A DNA stretch of 17,685 bases, from contig KQ481956.1 in the NCBI GenBank assembly GCA_001430745.1, positions 8,712 to 26,396 of the forward strand, given 5' to 3'. This document shows, piece after piece, positions 1 to 8,700 of the stretch (the first letter of the stretch is position 1; each line of letters opens with the position of its first letter). The stretch comes from Auxenochlorella pyrenoidosa. Lineage: Eukaryota; Chlorophyta; Trebouxiophyceae; Chlorellales; Chlorellaceae. Position numbers and translations under genes: made by a program. The notes under the pieces are model-generated. The model saw nothing but the letters and a program-made list of their open reading frames with translations. It did not search any database and had not been told where the DNA came from.

Positions 1-1660
1 ACCTCCTCCAAGTCGAGGTAGACCTGCTCCGGGATGGTGGCGGTGGCAAACACAAAGCGGGTGGCGTCGGGCGCTGCGGCGTGCAGCGGCCGCACCTGGT
101 CGGCAAAGGAAAAGTCCTGGCCTGCGGCAGGGCGGGGAAGCAGCAGGGGTGGGAATGAGTGGATGGTTCTGAGGCAACGGTGTGGTCCGGCACGCCCGTG
201 CATGCAGGCAGTGCGCTGCAGCTGAACAGGCAACGGTGCTGTCTGCTGGTGGGCCGGGTTTTCAGGACAAATCCGCCGGCAGACCCTGCCCCGCCCCCAC
301 GCACCCAGCAGCACGTCCACCTCGTCGCACACCACCGCGCGGCAAAAGTCGAGTCGCAGCGCCCCTGCCGCCAGCAGCTCAGCCAGGCGGCCGGGCGTGC
401 CCACCGCCACGTCCACGCCGCCCTCCAGCGCCTCGCGCTGCGTGCGCAGCGGCCGCCCGCCGGTGAAGGCGCCGCAGCGTAGGCGCAGGCCCGAGGGCCC
501 GCGGCACAGGGCTCGCGCCACGCGCAGCACCTGCGCTGCCAGCTCAGCAGTGGGCACCGCCACCACCAGGCGGGGGCACCGCGGCTGCGTGGCCGCCCCG
601 CCCAGCACCGCCTCCTCGCCCTTGAGCAGCTGCAGCAGCGGCAGGAGGTAGGCCAGCGTCTTGCCGCTGCCGGCGTGGTCGGCCAGCACGACGTGTCGGG
701 GCGCCGCGCCGCCTGCAGACGCCAGTGGGCCCAGCGCGCGGTACGAGGCTGCCTGCACGGGGGTTGGGAGTGCAGGCAGCAGCCAAGGGAGTGCCTCAGG
801 CCGGCTGAACCCAGCTTGCGCAGGCCAGGCCCCGCGCCCGCACAGGAGTGCGTAGGCAGGGCACGACGACAAAGTTTCATGCAACATCCATAACCCTCAA
901 GCAGGCTTGCGCTGCAGACATCAGCTGCACCGTCCTCTGCTCACTGCACACCAGCGCAGGCCCCTGTTGCTGCCTGCGCAGCCTTCCCACCTGGATGTGG
1001 GATGGCCGCGTGATGCCCAGCGCCGCCAACGCCGCCACCACCTCCTCGCTGGCACCCACATCTGCCCACCGCTCGGCGGAGAAGAAGGTGGCGCTGGCAG
1101 CCTGGCCCGGCCGCACCACCGGGATGTCCTCCTCCGCCTGCTGCCCTGCCTGCTCGCTCCGCCGCACTTGCCGCTGCTGCGTGCCCTGCTGCCCACCGCC
1201 ACTGCGGGGCGGGCTTCGCTGCCCATCCCGCTGCTGTGCTGCTGCGCCTGGACGGCCGCCCTCATACCTTCAAAAAAGGGATGAGTGTGGGGCTGACAGC
1301 TTCAGAGTTGGTTGATCTGGGGACATCATAAGAGCGTGGCAGCAGTAGCAGGAGCAGCAGCAGGAGCAGCAGCAGCAGGCCAATCTACAGGCCATGGCAG
1401 TGCTATCCTCCAGTTTACCATTCTTCAGGTTTCATGTGCACTAAGGGCAGCATCGTGCACAGCAAAATACGAGCACGAGTGCCGGCAAGCAAACAACAGC
1501 AGCCCACAGCTCACCGCCGCTGACGTTCAAGGCGGCGGGGCTCCCCCTCTCGCTCGCGAGGGAGGGAGCATGTTGCAATCTGCCTCACGGCCACTGCCCT
1601 GCTTTGGTGCTGCCCTGCAGAGCCAAAGCTCCACCTTGTTGCCGACATCGCAAGTTGCAT
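1..1660 (-). CDS. DEAD-box RNA helicase, RH50-like, organelle-targeted (3' end beyond window)
   Basis: ATP-dependent RNA helicase fragment. Exons in transcript order: 1660-1515, 1201-991, 752-305 and 121 to beyond base 1; phases join exactly and the visible part encodes about 308 residues. Exon 1 reads as an Arg/Ser/Ala-rich presequence beginning MQLAMSATRW. Then come the Q motif ITRPSHIQ (residues 112-119), motif I ADHAGSGKT (143-151), motif Ia PTAEL (186-190), a TPGR motif, motif II DEVD (262-265) and motif III as TAT. The PTAEL and DEVD variants fit the plant RH50/RH39 group, which acts in chloroplast RNA or rRNA maturation; that role is inferred here. The exon 2 acceptor is uncertain: a CAG acceptor before 1201 and an AAG acceptor before 1267 are both in phase, and I prefer the first because all other acceptors here are CAG. 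The start is also less certain, since an in-frame ATG lies at 1648. Helicase core domain 2 is outside the window. Confidence 0.85.
1202..1514 (-). other. Intron 1 of the RH50-like helicase gene
   Basis: This 313-base intron is proposed between the presequence exon and the Q-motif exon. It starts with a strong GTGAGC donor and ends at a GCAG acceptor. It contains the CAG-type repeat at 1339-1380. I see no RNA gene or other coding signal in it. If the alternative acceptor before 1267 is used, the intron shortens by 66 bases without changing the reading frame. Confidence 0.6.
1339..1380. repeat. Imperfect CAG/AGC short tandem repeat
   Basis: About 42 bases of AGC triplets interrupted by TAG and AGG units, lying inside intron 1 of the helicase gene. 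It is a simple-sequence tract of a kind common in GC-rich algal genomes. No function is apparent. Confidence 0.8.
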
Positions 1661-1908
1661 TGGTGCTGGCGCCGAGCAGAGCTCGGTTACAGGGCACAGC
1701 TGCTGTTAGTAGTGCATGCAGTTTGCGACTGTGGCCCAAGAGAGCTCGGCGCCACCTGCCTTCGGTGCCAGCGTGGCCTGCAGCAGGAATCTCCTTTGGT
1801 GGCATTTCCGAGCAAACATGGCGTTTCCTGAAGATAACATCGACCTCTGATCGGCAGGCTGCAGGCCACCGCTCTAAAAAAGCAGGAGGCACCTCTGCAG
1901 CCGCCAAA
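1661..1908. promoter_or_regulatory. Shared divergent upstream region of the helicase and VTC1 genes
   Basis: Only 248 bases separate the proposed helicase start codon on the minus strand from the VTC1 start codon on the plus strand. Both promoters and 5' untranslated regions must lie here or overlap the genes. I see no convincing TATA box. The VTC1 start has a good algal context, GCCAAAATG. That this region is a bidirectional promoter is inferred from layout only. Confidence 0.5.
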
Positions 1909-2894
1909 ATGCCGCTCCTGCAAGGCGGCAGCACCATCACGGATGCCCTGTTCGGCACACGCACCCATACAGAGGTGCCGTGCTGCCGCCTGTCTTGCTG
2001 CCGCCCGCCCCACCGCCGCAGTGTATGCCGCCTGCCGCTCCTGCCCGAGCGGCTCACCTCAGTGCCCTTGTTCGCTGCTGTTGGCTGACCGCAGGGCGCA
2101 CAGTACCAGAAGCCCCGCAAGATCCCGCTGCGCATCGAGCCCAAGACCTACTTTGGTGCGGGGCCAGAGCCCAGCGGTTGCTGGAGTGCGCCCCATCTCA
2201 TGCCCTGCTGGAGCCCTTGGCCTCCTGCTGACCCCTCCTGCTTGCCTGGCCGCATGCAGCCAACGAGCGCACCTTCCTGGCCTGGCTGGGCATGGCCACC
2301 ACGCTGGGAACGGTGTCCACCGCCATTGCCGGTTTCTCGGTTGAGGACGGGCGGGCGCGGCCCGGCGGCATCAGCCAGGGCACGGTTGAGCTCATCACGC
2401 TCACGCTGCTGCCCGTGTCGGTGGCCATGATCGCCTACGCCCTGTTCACCTTCTACTGGCGCTCCGAGTTCATCAGGCGCAAGCAGGTCGGCTTCTTCGA
2501 CGACAAGGTGCGGCGGGCGCGGGGGGCGGGGGGGCGAGGGGATGCCAGCGAATGGGCTGGAAAGGCAGGTGCTGGGAGTCGGGAACAGAGCAGCAGCAGG
2601 GCCAGGTGACCTGAGCAAGCGTGGGGGGAGGCCTCCAGCTGGGAGTGCGTCCGTATCTCTTACATCCCGGCAGCCAGGTGGTTGAAGGGCCCACCAAAGT
2701 GAACGTTGCTGCCTGCTCACGCTGCTGCTCCTGCCACTCACCCACACCTGGCCTCGGCGCTGCTTCCTGCACCCCTGCCCTCTGCGCCGCCCGGTCTGCA
2801 GGTGGGGCCCGTCACGTTGGCGGTCATCGTCATGGCCTCCCTCACCCTCATCATGCTGGCAGCCATCAAGGACCTTGTCCTGAACCACAAGTGA
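1909..2894 (+). CDS. VTC1: Vacuolar transporter chaperone subunit VTC1 (DUF202 membrane protein)
   Basis: Small membrane subunit of the VTC polyphosphate polymerase/translocase complex, which makes polyphosphate at acidocalcisomes or vacuoles in yeast and algae. Exons: 1909-1974, 2095-2155, 2260-2507, 2802-2894; 155 residues against 129 in yeast VTC1. The diagnostic RIEPK motif (35-39) is followed by ANERTFLAWL (43-52). Three hydrophobic segments lie at about 47-68, 84-110 and 126-152, with a basic loop after the second (FIRRKQ). There is no SPX or catalytic tunnel domain, which separates it from VTC2-4. Introns are 120, 104 and 294 bases, all GT-AG. The first exon (MPLLQGGSTI...) is assigned from its Kozak context and phase, and is the least certain part. 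The gene is divergent from the helicase gene and convergent with ETFA. Confidence 0.93.
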
Positions 2895-3294
2895 CCCACA
2901 GCCATGGTGCTGGCAGGCTGTTGTACCATCCACCTGACTGTCCTTCTTACTGGCCTCCTCGATTCCACCCCTGCATCCTTTTGCTTCTGCGCTACAGACG
3001 CTCCTGCTGTCCTGCCGCTGTGTGATGTGTCCCCTTCCCGGCTCCCAGCTCCCCTGCTCTGGTCCCTTTCCACGAGCTCAATAGGCTTTTGTTCTTACGC
3101 CCTCCCTGCAACACTCTCTGCACTGCTGTGTAACATAATCTTCCGACTGGTGTACAGGAGGAGAAATACAGGGGTTGCCAAGCAGGGGCAGCAGTGGTGC
3201 CTGCACAAGCAGGGGAGGTGGAGTGCAGTACGCGAGGGCAGGCAAGGCGGCCAGTTGGCCGCCAAGGCTGCACGAAGAAGCTGGCCACGCCTGC
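2895..3294. other. Convergent 3' region between VTC1 and ETFA
   Basis: Four hundred bases between the stop codons of two converging genes, expected to hold both 3' untranslated regions. It is less GC-rich than the exons and pyrimidine-rich on the plus strand. Apart from a TGTAA element for VTC1 at 3129-3133, I see no gene or repeat. On the minus strand I find no exact TGTAA for ETFA. Confidence 0.7.
3129..3133 (+). terminator. Candidate polyadenylation signal TGTAA for VTC1
   Basis: TGTAA is the usual polyadenylation element in volvocine and many other green algae. This copy lies about 235 bases after the VTC1 stop codon, a plausible 3' UTR length. The other complete genes here lack an exact copy at a similar place, so it may be a chance match. 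Confidence 0.4.
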
Positions 3295-5199
3295 CTACCG
3301 TGGGTCCCCCAGCTTGGCCAGCTCGGCGTCCAGCTGCGGCAGCAGGCTGAACAGGTCGCCCACCAGGCTGTAGTCGGCCACCTGCAGGATGGGCGCCTCG
3401 CCGTCGCTGTTGATGGCCACGATGACCTGGCGGGGTGGGTGGGGTGGGGGGCTGGGCCGGGGCGGGGTGGGAGGGGGCCAGGCGCTGCAGGAGGAAGCAG
3501 AAGGCTATCACAGCTGGCGCATGCTTTGCTGGTTGGCTGCTGCCACAAATTGCAGCAGGGTCTCAGTGAGAATACTGACATGCCCCTGCAGGGCCAGCCA
3601 CAGCTTACCTTGCTTGATGACATGCCAGCCACGTGCTGGATTGCACCGCTGATGCCCACTGCGCAGGGGAGACACAGCGAGGGCAAGGGGGACCCTAAAG
3701 ATGGGCCAAACTACCAGAGACCCAGTCAGCCGGGTCTGAGCAGCACCCTCATGCATGCACCATGCACCACTTGTGCCAAGGCATGCACCCGAGCAGACAC
3801 CAGTGCTTCACTGCTGCTAAGCACGATACCCTGCCCGCCAGACGTGGCGCCCTCCCGGCTGCACCCACCCACCCACCCGCGATGTACAGGTCTGGCGCAA
3901 CCACCTTGCCCGTCTGCCCGACCTGCAGGTCGTTTGGCGCGTACCCCGCGTCCACGGCGGCGCGTGAGGCGCCCACCGCGCCGCCCAGCCGGTCAGCCAG
4001 CGCGCCCAGCAGGGTGCGGAAGTTCTCTGCGCTCTTCAGCGCTCGCCCGCCCGCCACCACCACGCGCGCCTGGGCCAGCTCCGGCCGGTCTGCGGGGCGG
4101 GCGTGCCGCATGGCCGGGAGGGTGGCTGAAGCAAAGCACCAAGCACAGCCAGTCTGCAGTCCAGTCCCAAGAGGCCGTCGCACGCGGCCCTCCACCTTGC
4201 CAGCCCTCGCATCCCTATCAGCAGCACAGCCAAAGCCACCCGAACCACACCCACCCGACTTGCGCACGTCCTCGCCCACCCATGCTGAGCCGCCTGCCGC
4301 CTCTCGCGCCGCCGCCAACTCCTCCTCCCCCACAGCCTCAACGGGCGCCGAGCTGCTGCTGGGAGGCGCCGGCGCAAAGGCGGTGGTGCGCACGGTCAGC
4401 AGGCGGGGGCCATCGCCCAGCGCGCGCACCGTGGCCAGCGCATTGCCCGCGTAAATGGGGCGCACAAAGGTGGAGGGGTCGAGTATCTGGCTGACGTCGG
4501 CGACCGCCTGCACATCCAGCAGCGCAGCTGCGCGTGGCAGCACGCCGCGGCCGTGTGAGGAGGAGGCGGCCAGCACATGAGAAAAGGAGCGCCTGCACGG
4601 AGTGGGGCAAGTTGGGGCTGGCAGCAGGCTCAGCAAGCGTGGCAGCCTCAAGCCTCGCATCCTGCAGGCGCCACACGGGAGATCGGCTCTGCGCAGCCTG
4701 CATGCCACCCACTTGCGCTCCACGGCGGCCAGCAGCGCGGCGGCAGGCTCCGCCAGGCCGTGCGCCAGGCAAGGGTCCTCGGCAGCCAGCACGCTCGCCA
4801 CCCCCGCCACGCGGCTGGCAGCCTGGGCTGCGGTGCCGGCGCTGGAGGCATCGCCAGCCACCAGCAGTGTGACAGGCCCGCCCAGCTGTGCTGCGGCTGT
4901 CACGGTGTGCAGTGTGCTGGGCTGCAGCGTGCCCGCCTTGTGCTCCGCCAGGACCAACGTGCTCAACTGCAAGCGAAGAGGAGGGAAGAATGTTGAGGTT
5001 CCGCCTTTGAAGACCCTTCAAAACGCCTCCCTGCATGACGGCAGGTGGTAATGAAGGCAGTCGAGCATCGTCTCTGTTTCCCTTTTCATGTTGTGGATGC
5101 ACAGGACCAACTCACAGGCCGCAAGCTTGAGCTGCCAAGTGATCCCGGAGCACGGGTTGCCGTCCGCAGCGCGGATGAACAGCCGCGTGCCAGCGCCAT
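3295..5199 (-). CDS. ETFA: Electron transfer flavoprotein alpha subunit, mitochondrial
   Basis: ETF-alpha pairs with ETF-beta in the mitochondrial matrix, binds FAD and carries electrons from acyl-CoA and related dehydrogenases to ETF-ubiquinone oxidoreductase. Exons in transcript order: 5199-5116, 4966-4713, 4592-4255, 4089-3877, 3658-3609, 3426-3295; all phases agree and give 356 residues, near the usual 330-350. Exon 1 (28 residues, Arg/Ser/Ala-rich, no acidic residue) is a mitochondrial presequence. The mature part begins [12 protein letters not shown]. The FAD domain has [21 protein letters not shown], the VGQTGK motif and the family signature [13 protein letters not shown]...AIN, built across exons 4-6. 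Introns 2 and 3 (120 and 165 bases) are multiples of three without in-frame stops. The gene is divergent from POLD1 and convergent with VTC1. Confidence 0.97.
3431..3478 (+). other. G-rich tract (antisense to ETFA intron 5)
   Basis: The plus strand carries at least six runs of three or more G within about 48 bases. On the ETFA transcript this is the C-rich pyrimidine tract directly upstream of the exon 6 acceptor, and the G-rich strand is the ETFA template. It fits a G-quadruplex pattern; whether it folds is unknown. Confidence 0.6.
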
Positions 5200-5723
5200 C
5201 ACTGCTCGCTGTGTGTGGGCGGCGGCAGAGGTCGGGCGCTTTCGGCGACTCGGACCAGACCTTCTACAGCCCTGTAGACTTCTGGTGAGTGTCTTTAATG
5301 CGACGGGGGCCCGGGGGGAGCGGTCGCAACCGGGCGCCGAGACTAGCGCCGACAAGGCAGCAGGCCTTGCCTACAAGGCTCCGCTGTGAGCTGCCCTGAT
5401 CGAAGGTCTGGGCGATCGGAATGGGCGGTAGGTGAAACAGCGGACGTCCCCATGTTGGGCACGCCGAGTTGGCACCAGTTTAAAGAGCTCCGCTCCCTGA
5501 GGATGTGTCTTGCATCCAGCATCCCTCCTGACAGGATCTGGAACTTGCTCAACCGGGTGCAAGCTGCTCGCGCGGGCCACGATCGGTTTTTGCGTGAAGA
5601 GAAGAAGGCTGCAGCAGCCGGCAGCAGCGGGGACAGCGACATCCGTGATAGTTGCGCTGAAAGGAGGCACTGGGCGAGCGGCAGGCAGCGCCAGCCCGCC
5701 CCAGGCGGCCCACCGCCGCTGCT
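5200..5723. promoter_or_regulatory. Shared divergent upstream region of ETFA and POLD1
   Basis: This stretch of 524 bases separates the ETFA start codon (minus strand) from the POLD1 start codon (plus strand). It should contain both 5' UTRs and promoters. Short reading frames occur on both strands, but none looks coding and none continues either neighbour in phase. I see no clear TATA box and no consensus E2F site of the kind often found near replication genes. Confidence 0.5.
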
Positions 5724-8700
5724 ATGAACCCAGCCACCGGCTCCAAGCGCCCGGCGCTGGGCGAGGGGCAGTATGTGCCGCGCAAGCGCCCCGCAGTCGA
5801 GGACGATGACATGATGGAGGAGGACTTTGACTTGGAGCCGCCAGAGGATGACTTTGACGAGGGGCCAGACATCGAGGTGGGAGAGGAGTGGGGCGGGCGC
5901 CCTGCAAGGGCGGGCGGGAAGGCAGGGCTGTGCCAGGCATGCACCTCGCATCCAGTTTGCGTTGCTGAGTGTGCTGTCAGTGAAATTGTGCTGGCAGCAA
6001 TCAAAATGCTTGGCACATGTGCAAGTGTCCACAGGGCTGCCGCTGCCTGCCCTGCCTCCGCAGGTTGACGAGGGCGCGCTCGGAGAGGCCGGCAAGAACT
6101 GGCCACGGCCAGCAGCGCCGCAGCTCAACCCTGCCCGCGACTCGCTGGGTACGTGTGGAAATTGGGGACGCGGTGGAATTAGGTGGGAATTAGTGCGTCG
6201 TCTCGCTTGTTAGGCCCTATCCTCCCCTGGACCTGTAACCCAAAGTGCCCCCCCTTGGGCAGGCTTCCATGCTGCTCAGGCAACTCTTCACCCGCGACCC
6301 CTGCTCCTTGCAGTGTTTCAGCAGCTGGAGGTGGACTACAACATGCAGGGCCCCCACCCCGCCTACTACCCCACAGACCTCAAGGAGGTGCCGGTGGTGA
6401 GCATGCCCATGAGCCATGGGCAGCGCCCGCTCACCGGCTTTGCACCGCAGGTGCTGTCCACCCTTGCTTGTACCGCAGCTTGATCGCATCAGCTGTGGAG
6501 TGTAGCATGCCAATCAAGCGCTTGCTGCCGACCGTTGCGCCCCTGCTCTTGCCTCCAGGTGCGCATGTACGGCGTGACAGAAGGCGGCTCCTCGGTGGCC
6601 GCGTTTGTGCACGGCTTCGAGCCCTACTTCTACGTTGAGGCGCCCTCCCCTTCCTTCTCACCAGACGACTGCCAAGCGCTGGCAGCAGAGCTCAACGTGA
6701 GTGGCAGCCTGGGCATGCGGTCGTGTTGGACCGGGCAAGGGCCAGTGGCAGCCTGCCTCAGCCTGCAGGGGAGCTCCCTAACACCAGGCAGATCAGGTCC
6801 CTGCTTCTACCAGCTGGCTGATGGCAAGCTGGAGAAGCGCTGGCGCCCGGCCCGTCGCGGTTGCAGCCTGCATGATGCTGGCAACTGATGCGACGACGCC
6901 GTCTGCACCTGCGCCGGCCCGCACCCGCGCCCCACCCGCCCGCACCCGCACACACGCCCGGCCCTCAGGCGCACCTGTCTGGCAAGGACCGCACCAAGAA
7001 TGCGCGGCAGTGCCTGCGGGTGGAGCTGGCGCGCAAGCAGACGATGATGCACTACCAGCCGCACAAGGACCGCCTCTTCCTGCGCGTCGTGCTGGCGGGG
7101 CCCAACCTGGTGGCCCCCTGCAGGAGTGAGCCCAGGTGGTGTGGAGGCAGGCATGTGCAGGCAGGCATGAGCAGGGCTGGCTGACAGTTGTGTCTTGACA
7201 AGCCTGGCGCAGGTTGGTCGCTTCACCCCGCCCTGTCCAGCCCCGCTGCTTCAAACCCCCTTTCCTGGCAGGCCTGTTTGAGGCGGGCCTGAGCCTGAAG
7301 TGGCTCAATGGCCAGTGGTTCCGCTCCACCACGTACGAGAGCAACGTGCTGTACGCGCTTCGCTTCATGATTGACTGCGGCGTGGTGGGGGGCAACTGGG
7401 TGGAGCTGCCGCCGGGGAGCTACACCCTGGTGCCGCAGCAGGTGAGGGGCAGGGGGTGGGGAGGTGGGGTGAGGTGGGGTGGTGGTGGTGGTGTGTGTGT
7501 GTTGGGGTGGGGGGGGGCTGATACAAGTCGAGCAGGCAGCGCGGGGCTGCGCACGCCACTGCACCGCAGACAGCTGATCACACACACCAGGCAGGCGCCC
7601 CTGCTCTCGGTGCTTTCGCCTGTTCACCCAGACCGTCCGCTCGCGTGCAAGCAGCAAAGCCTCCATCCTTGTTCCACCCCACTCTGCCCGCCTGCAGAGC
7701 AAGCAGACGCACTGCCAGCTGGAGGCGCACCTGCACTACAGCAAGCTGGTCAGCCACCCTGCGGAGGGCGAGTGGGCCAAGATGGCGCCCTTCCGCATCC
7801 TGTCGGTCGACATTGAGTGCCAGGGCCGCAAGGTGTGCGCAGGGGCAGGTGTTCGAGGAAACAGGCAGGAGCGTTGGTAGTGCGGCTGGCAGCGCCATGA
7901 CTGGTGGGGAGCAGAAGAGCATCGCCTTTGCTGTGCTGCTGCGCTGCGCCTCCATGACTGGCCCCTCCCTTGCGTCCCCCCACCCAGGGCCACTTCCCCG
8001 AGCCCGAAAAGGACCCGGTCATCCAGATTGCCTCCCTGGTCACCGAGTTTGGCAAGACGGCGCCCACCGTGCGCAACATCATGACGCTCAAGTCGTGCGC
8101 GCCCATCTCGGGGGCGGGTGGGTGGCCAGCGATGCGGGGCAGGAGCCTGTGATGGCAGGCGCTGTACTAGGGTATTCCACAGGGTAACAGGACATTGGGG
8201 CCCAATCAGCCTGGGTGGGGCAGGCTGCTGGGCATGCGGTCGCTTGGGGGTTGGGGTGGGGGGGTGCTGCCCTGCTCCGCACAAGCCTCCCTTCCCCACG
8301 TGCTCATCATGCTGCCCGCGGGCCCTTGCCGCGTGCAGAGGTGATGTCGTTTGAGGATGAGAAGGACCTGCTGCTGCGCTGGCGGGACCTGGTGCTCGAG
8401 ACGGGTGCGCCCAGCCATCAGGCACACCAGGCTCACTGCCTGCTCGCTGCGCCCGCTGCCGGCCCACCTGGCTGGCTGCTGCCAGCCGCGCTGACTCTGG
8501 TGGCACCATGTTGGCCGCCCCCGCCGGGCGCACCCACCTCTGCCTGTACTCTCTGCTTGACGGACGAGCAACATTTTGCAAGCTGCATCGCTCTTGTTGC
8601 CGCCTCGCGTGCTCCCCGCAGACCCCGACATCATCATCGGCTACAACATCGTCAACTTCGACCTGCCGTACCTGCTCAACCGTGCCGACACGCTCAAGAT

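Noticed and set aside
848..1315. A 155-codon Cys-rich plus-strand open frame
   Set aside because: It is the shadow of the helicase Q-motif exon and its introns on the opposite strand.
1527..2144. A 205-codon minus-strand open frame upstream of the helicase
   Set aside because: It overlaps VTC1 exons 1 and 2 and its end has no in-phase join to the helicase. The shorter frame from 1660 joins in phase and looks like a presequence.
2148..2933. A 261-codon minus-strand open frame
   Set aside because: It is antisense to the VTC1 exons, which carry clear family motifs; the reverse frame is compositionally biased and unrecognisable.
3175..4494. A 439-codon plus-strand open frame
   Set aside because: It is antisense to the well-supported ETFA exons, low in complexity, and shows no recognisable domain.
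5236..5248. Possible E2F-like site (TTTCGGCG) upstream of POLD1
   Set aside because: It does not match TTTSSCGC at the sixth base, and one near match in a GC-rich region is weak evidence.
7140..7180. Repeated GCAGGCATG units in POLD1 intron 5
   Set aside because: Only two or three imperfect copies; GCAGGCA words are common throughout the introns of this window.
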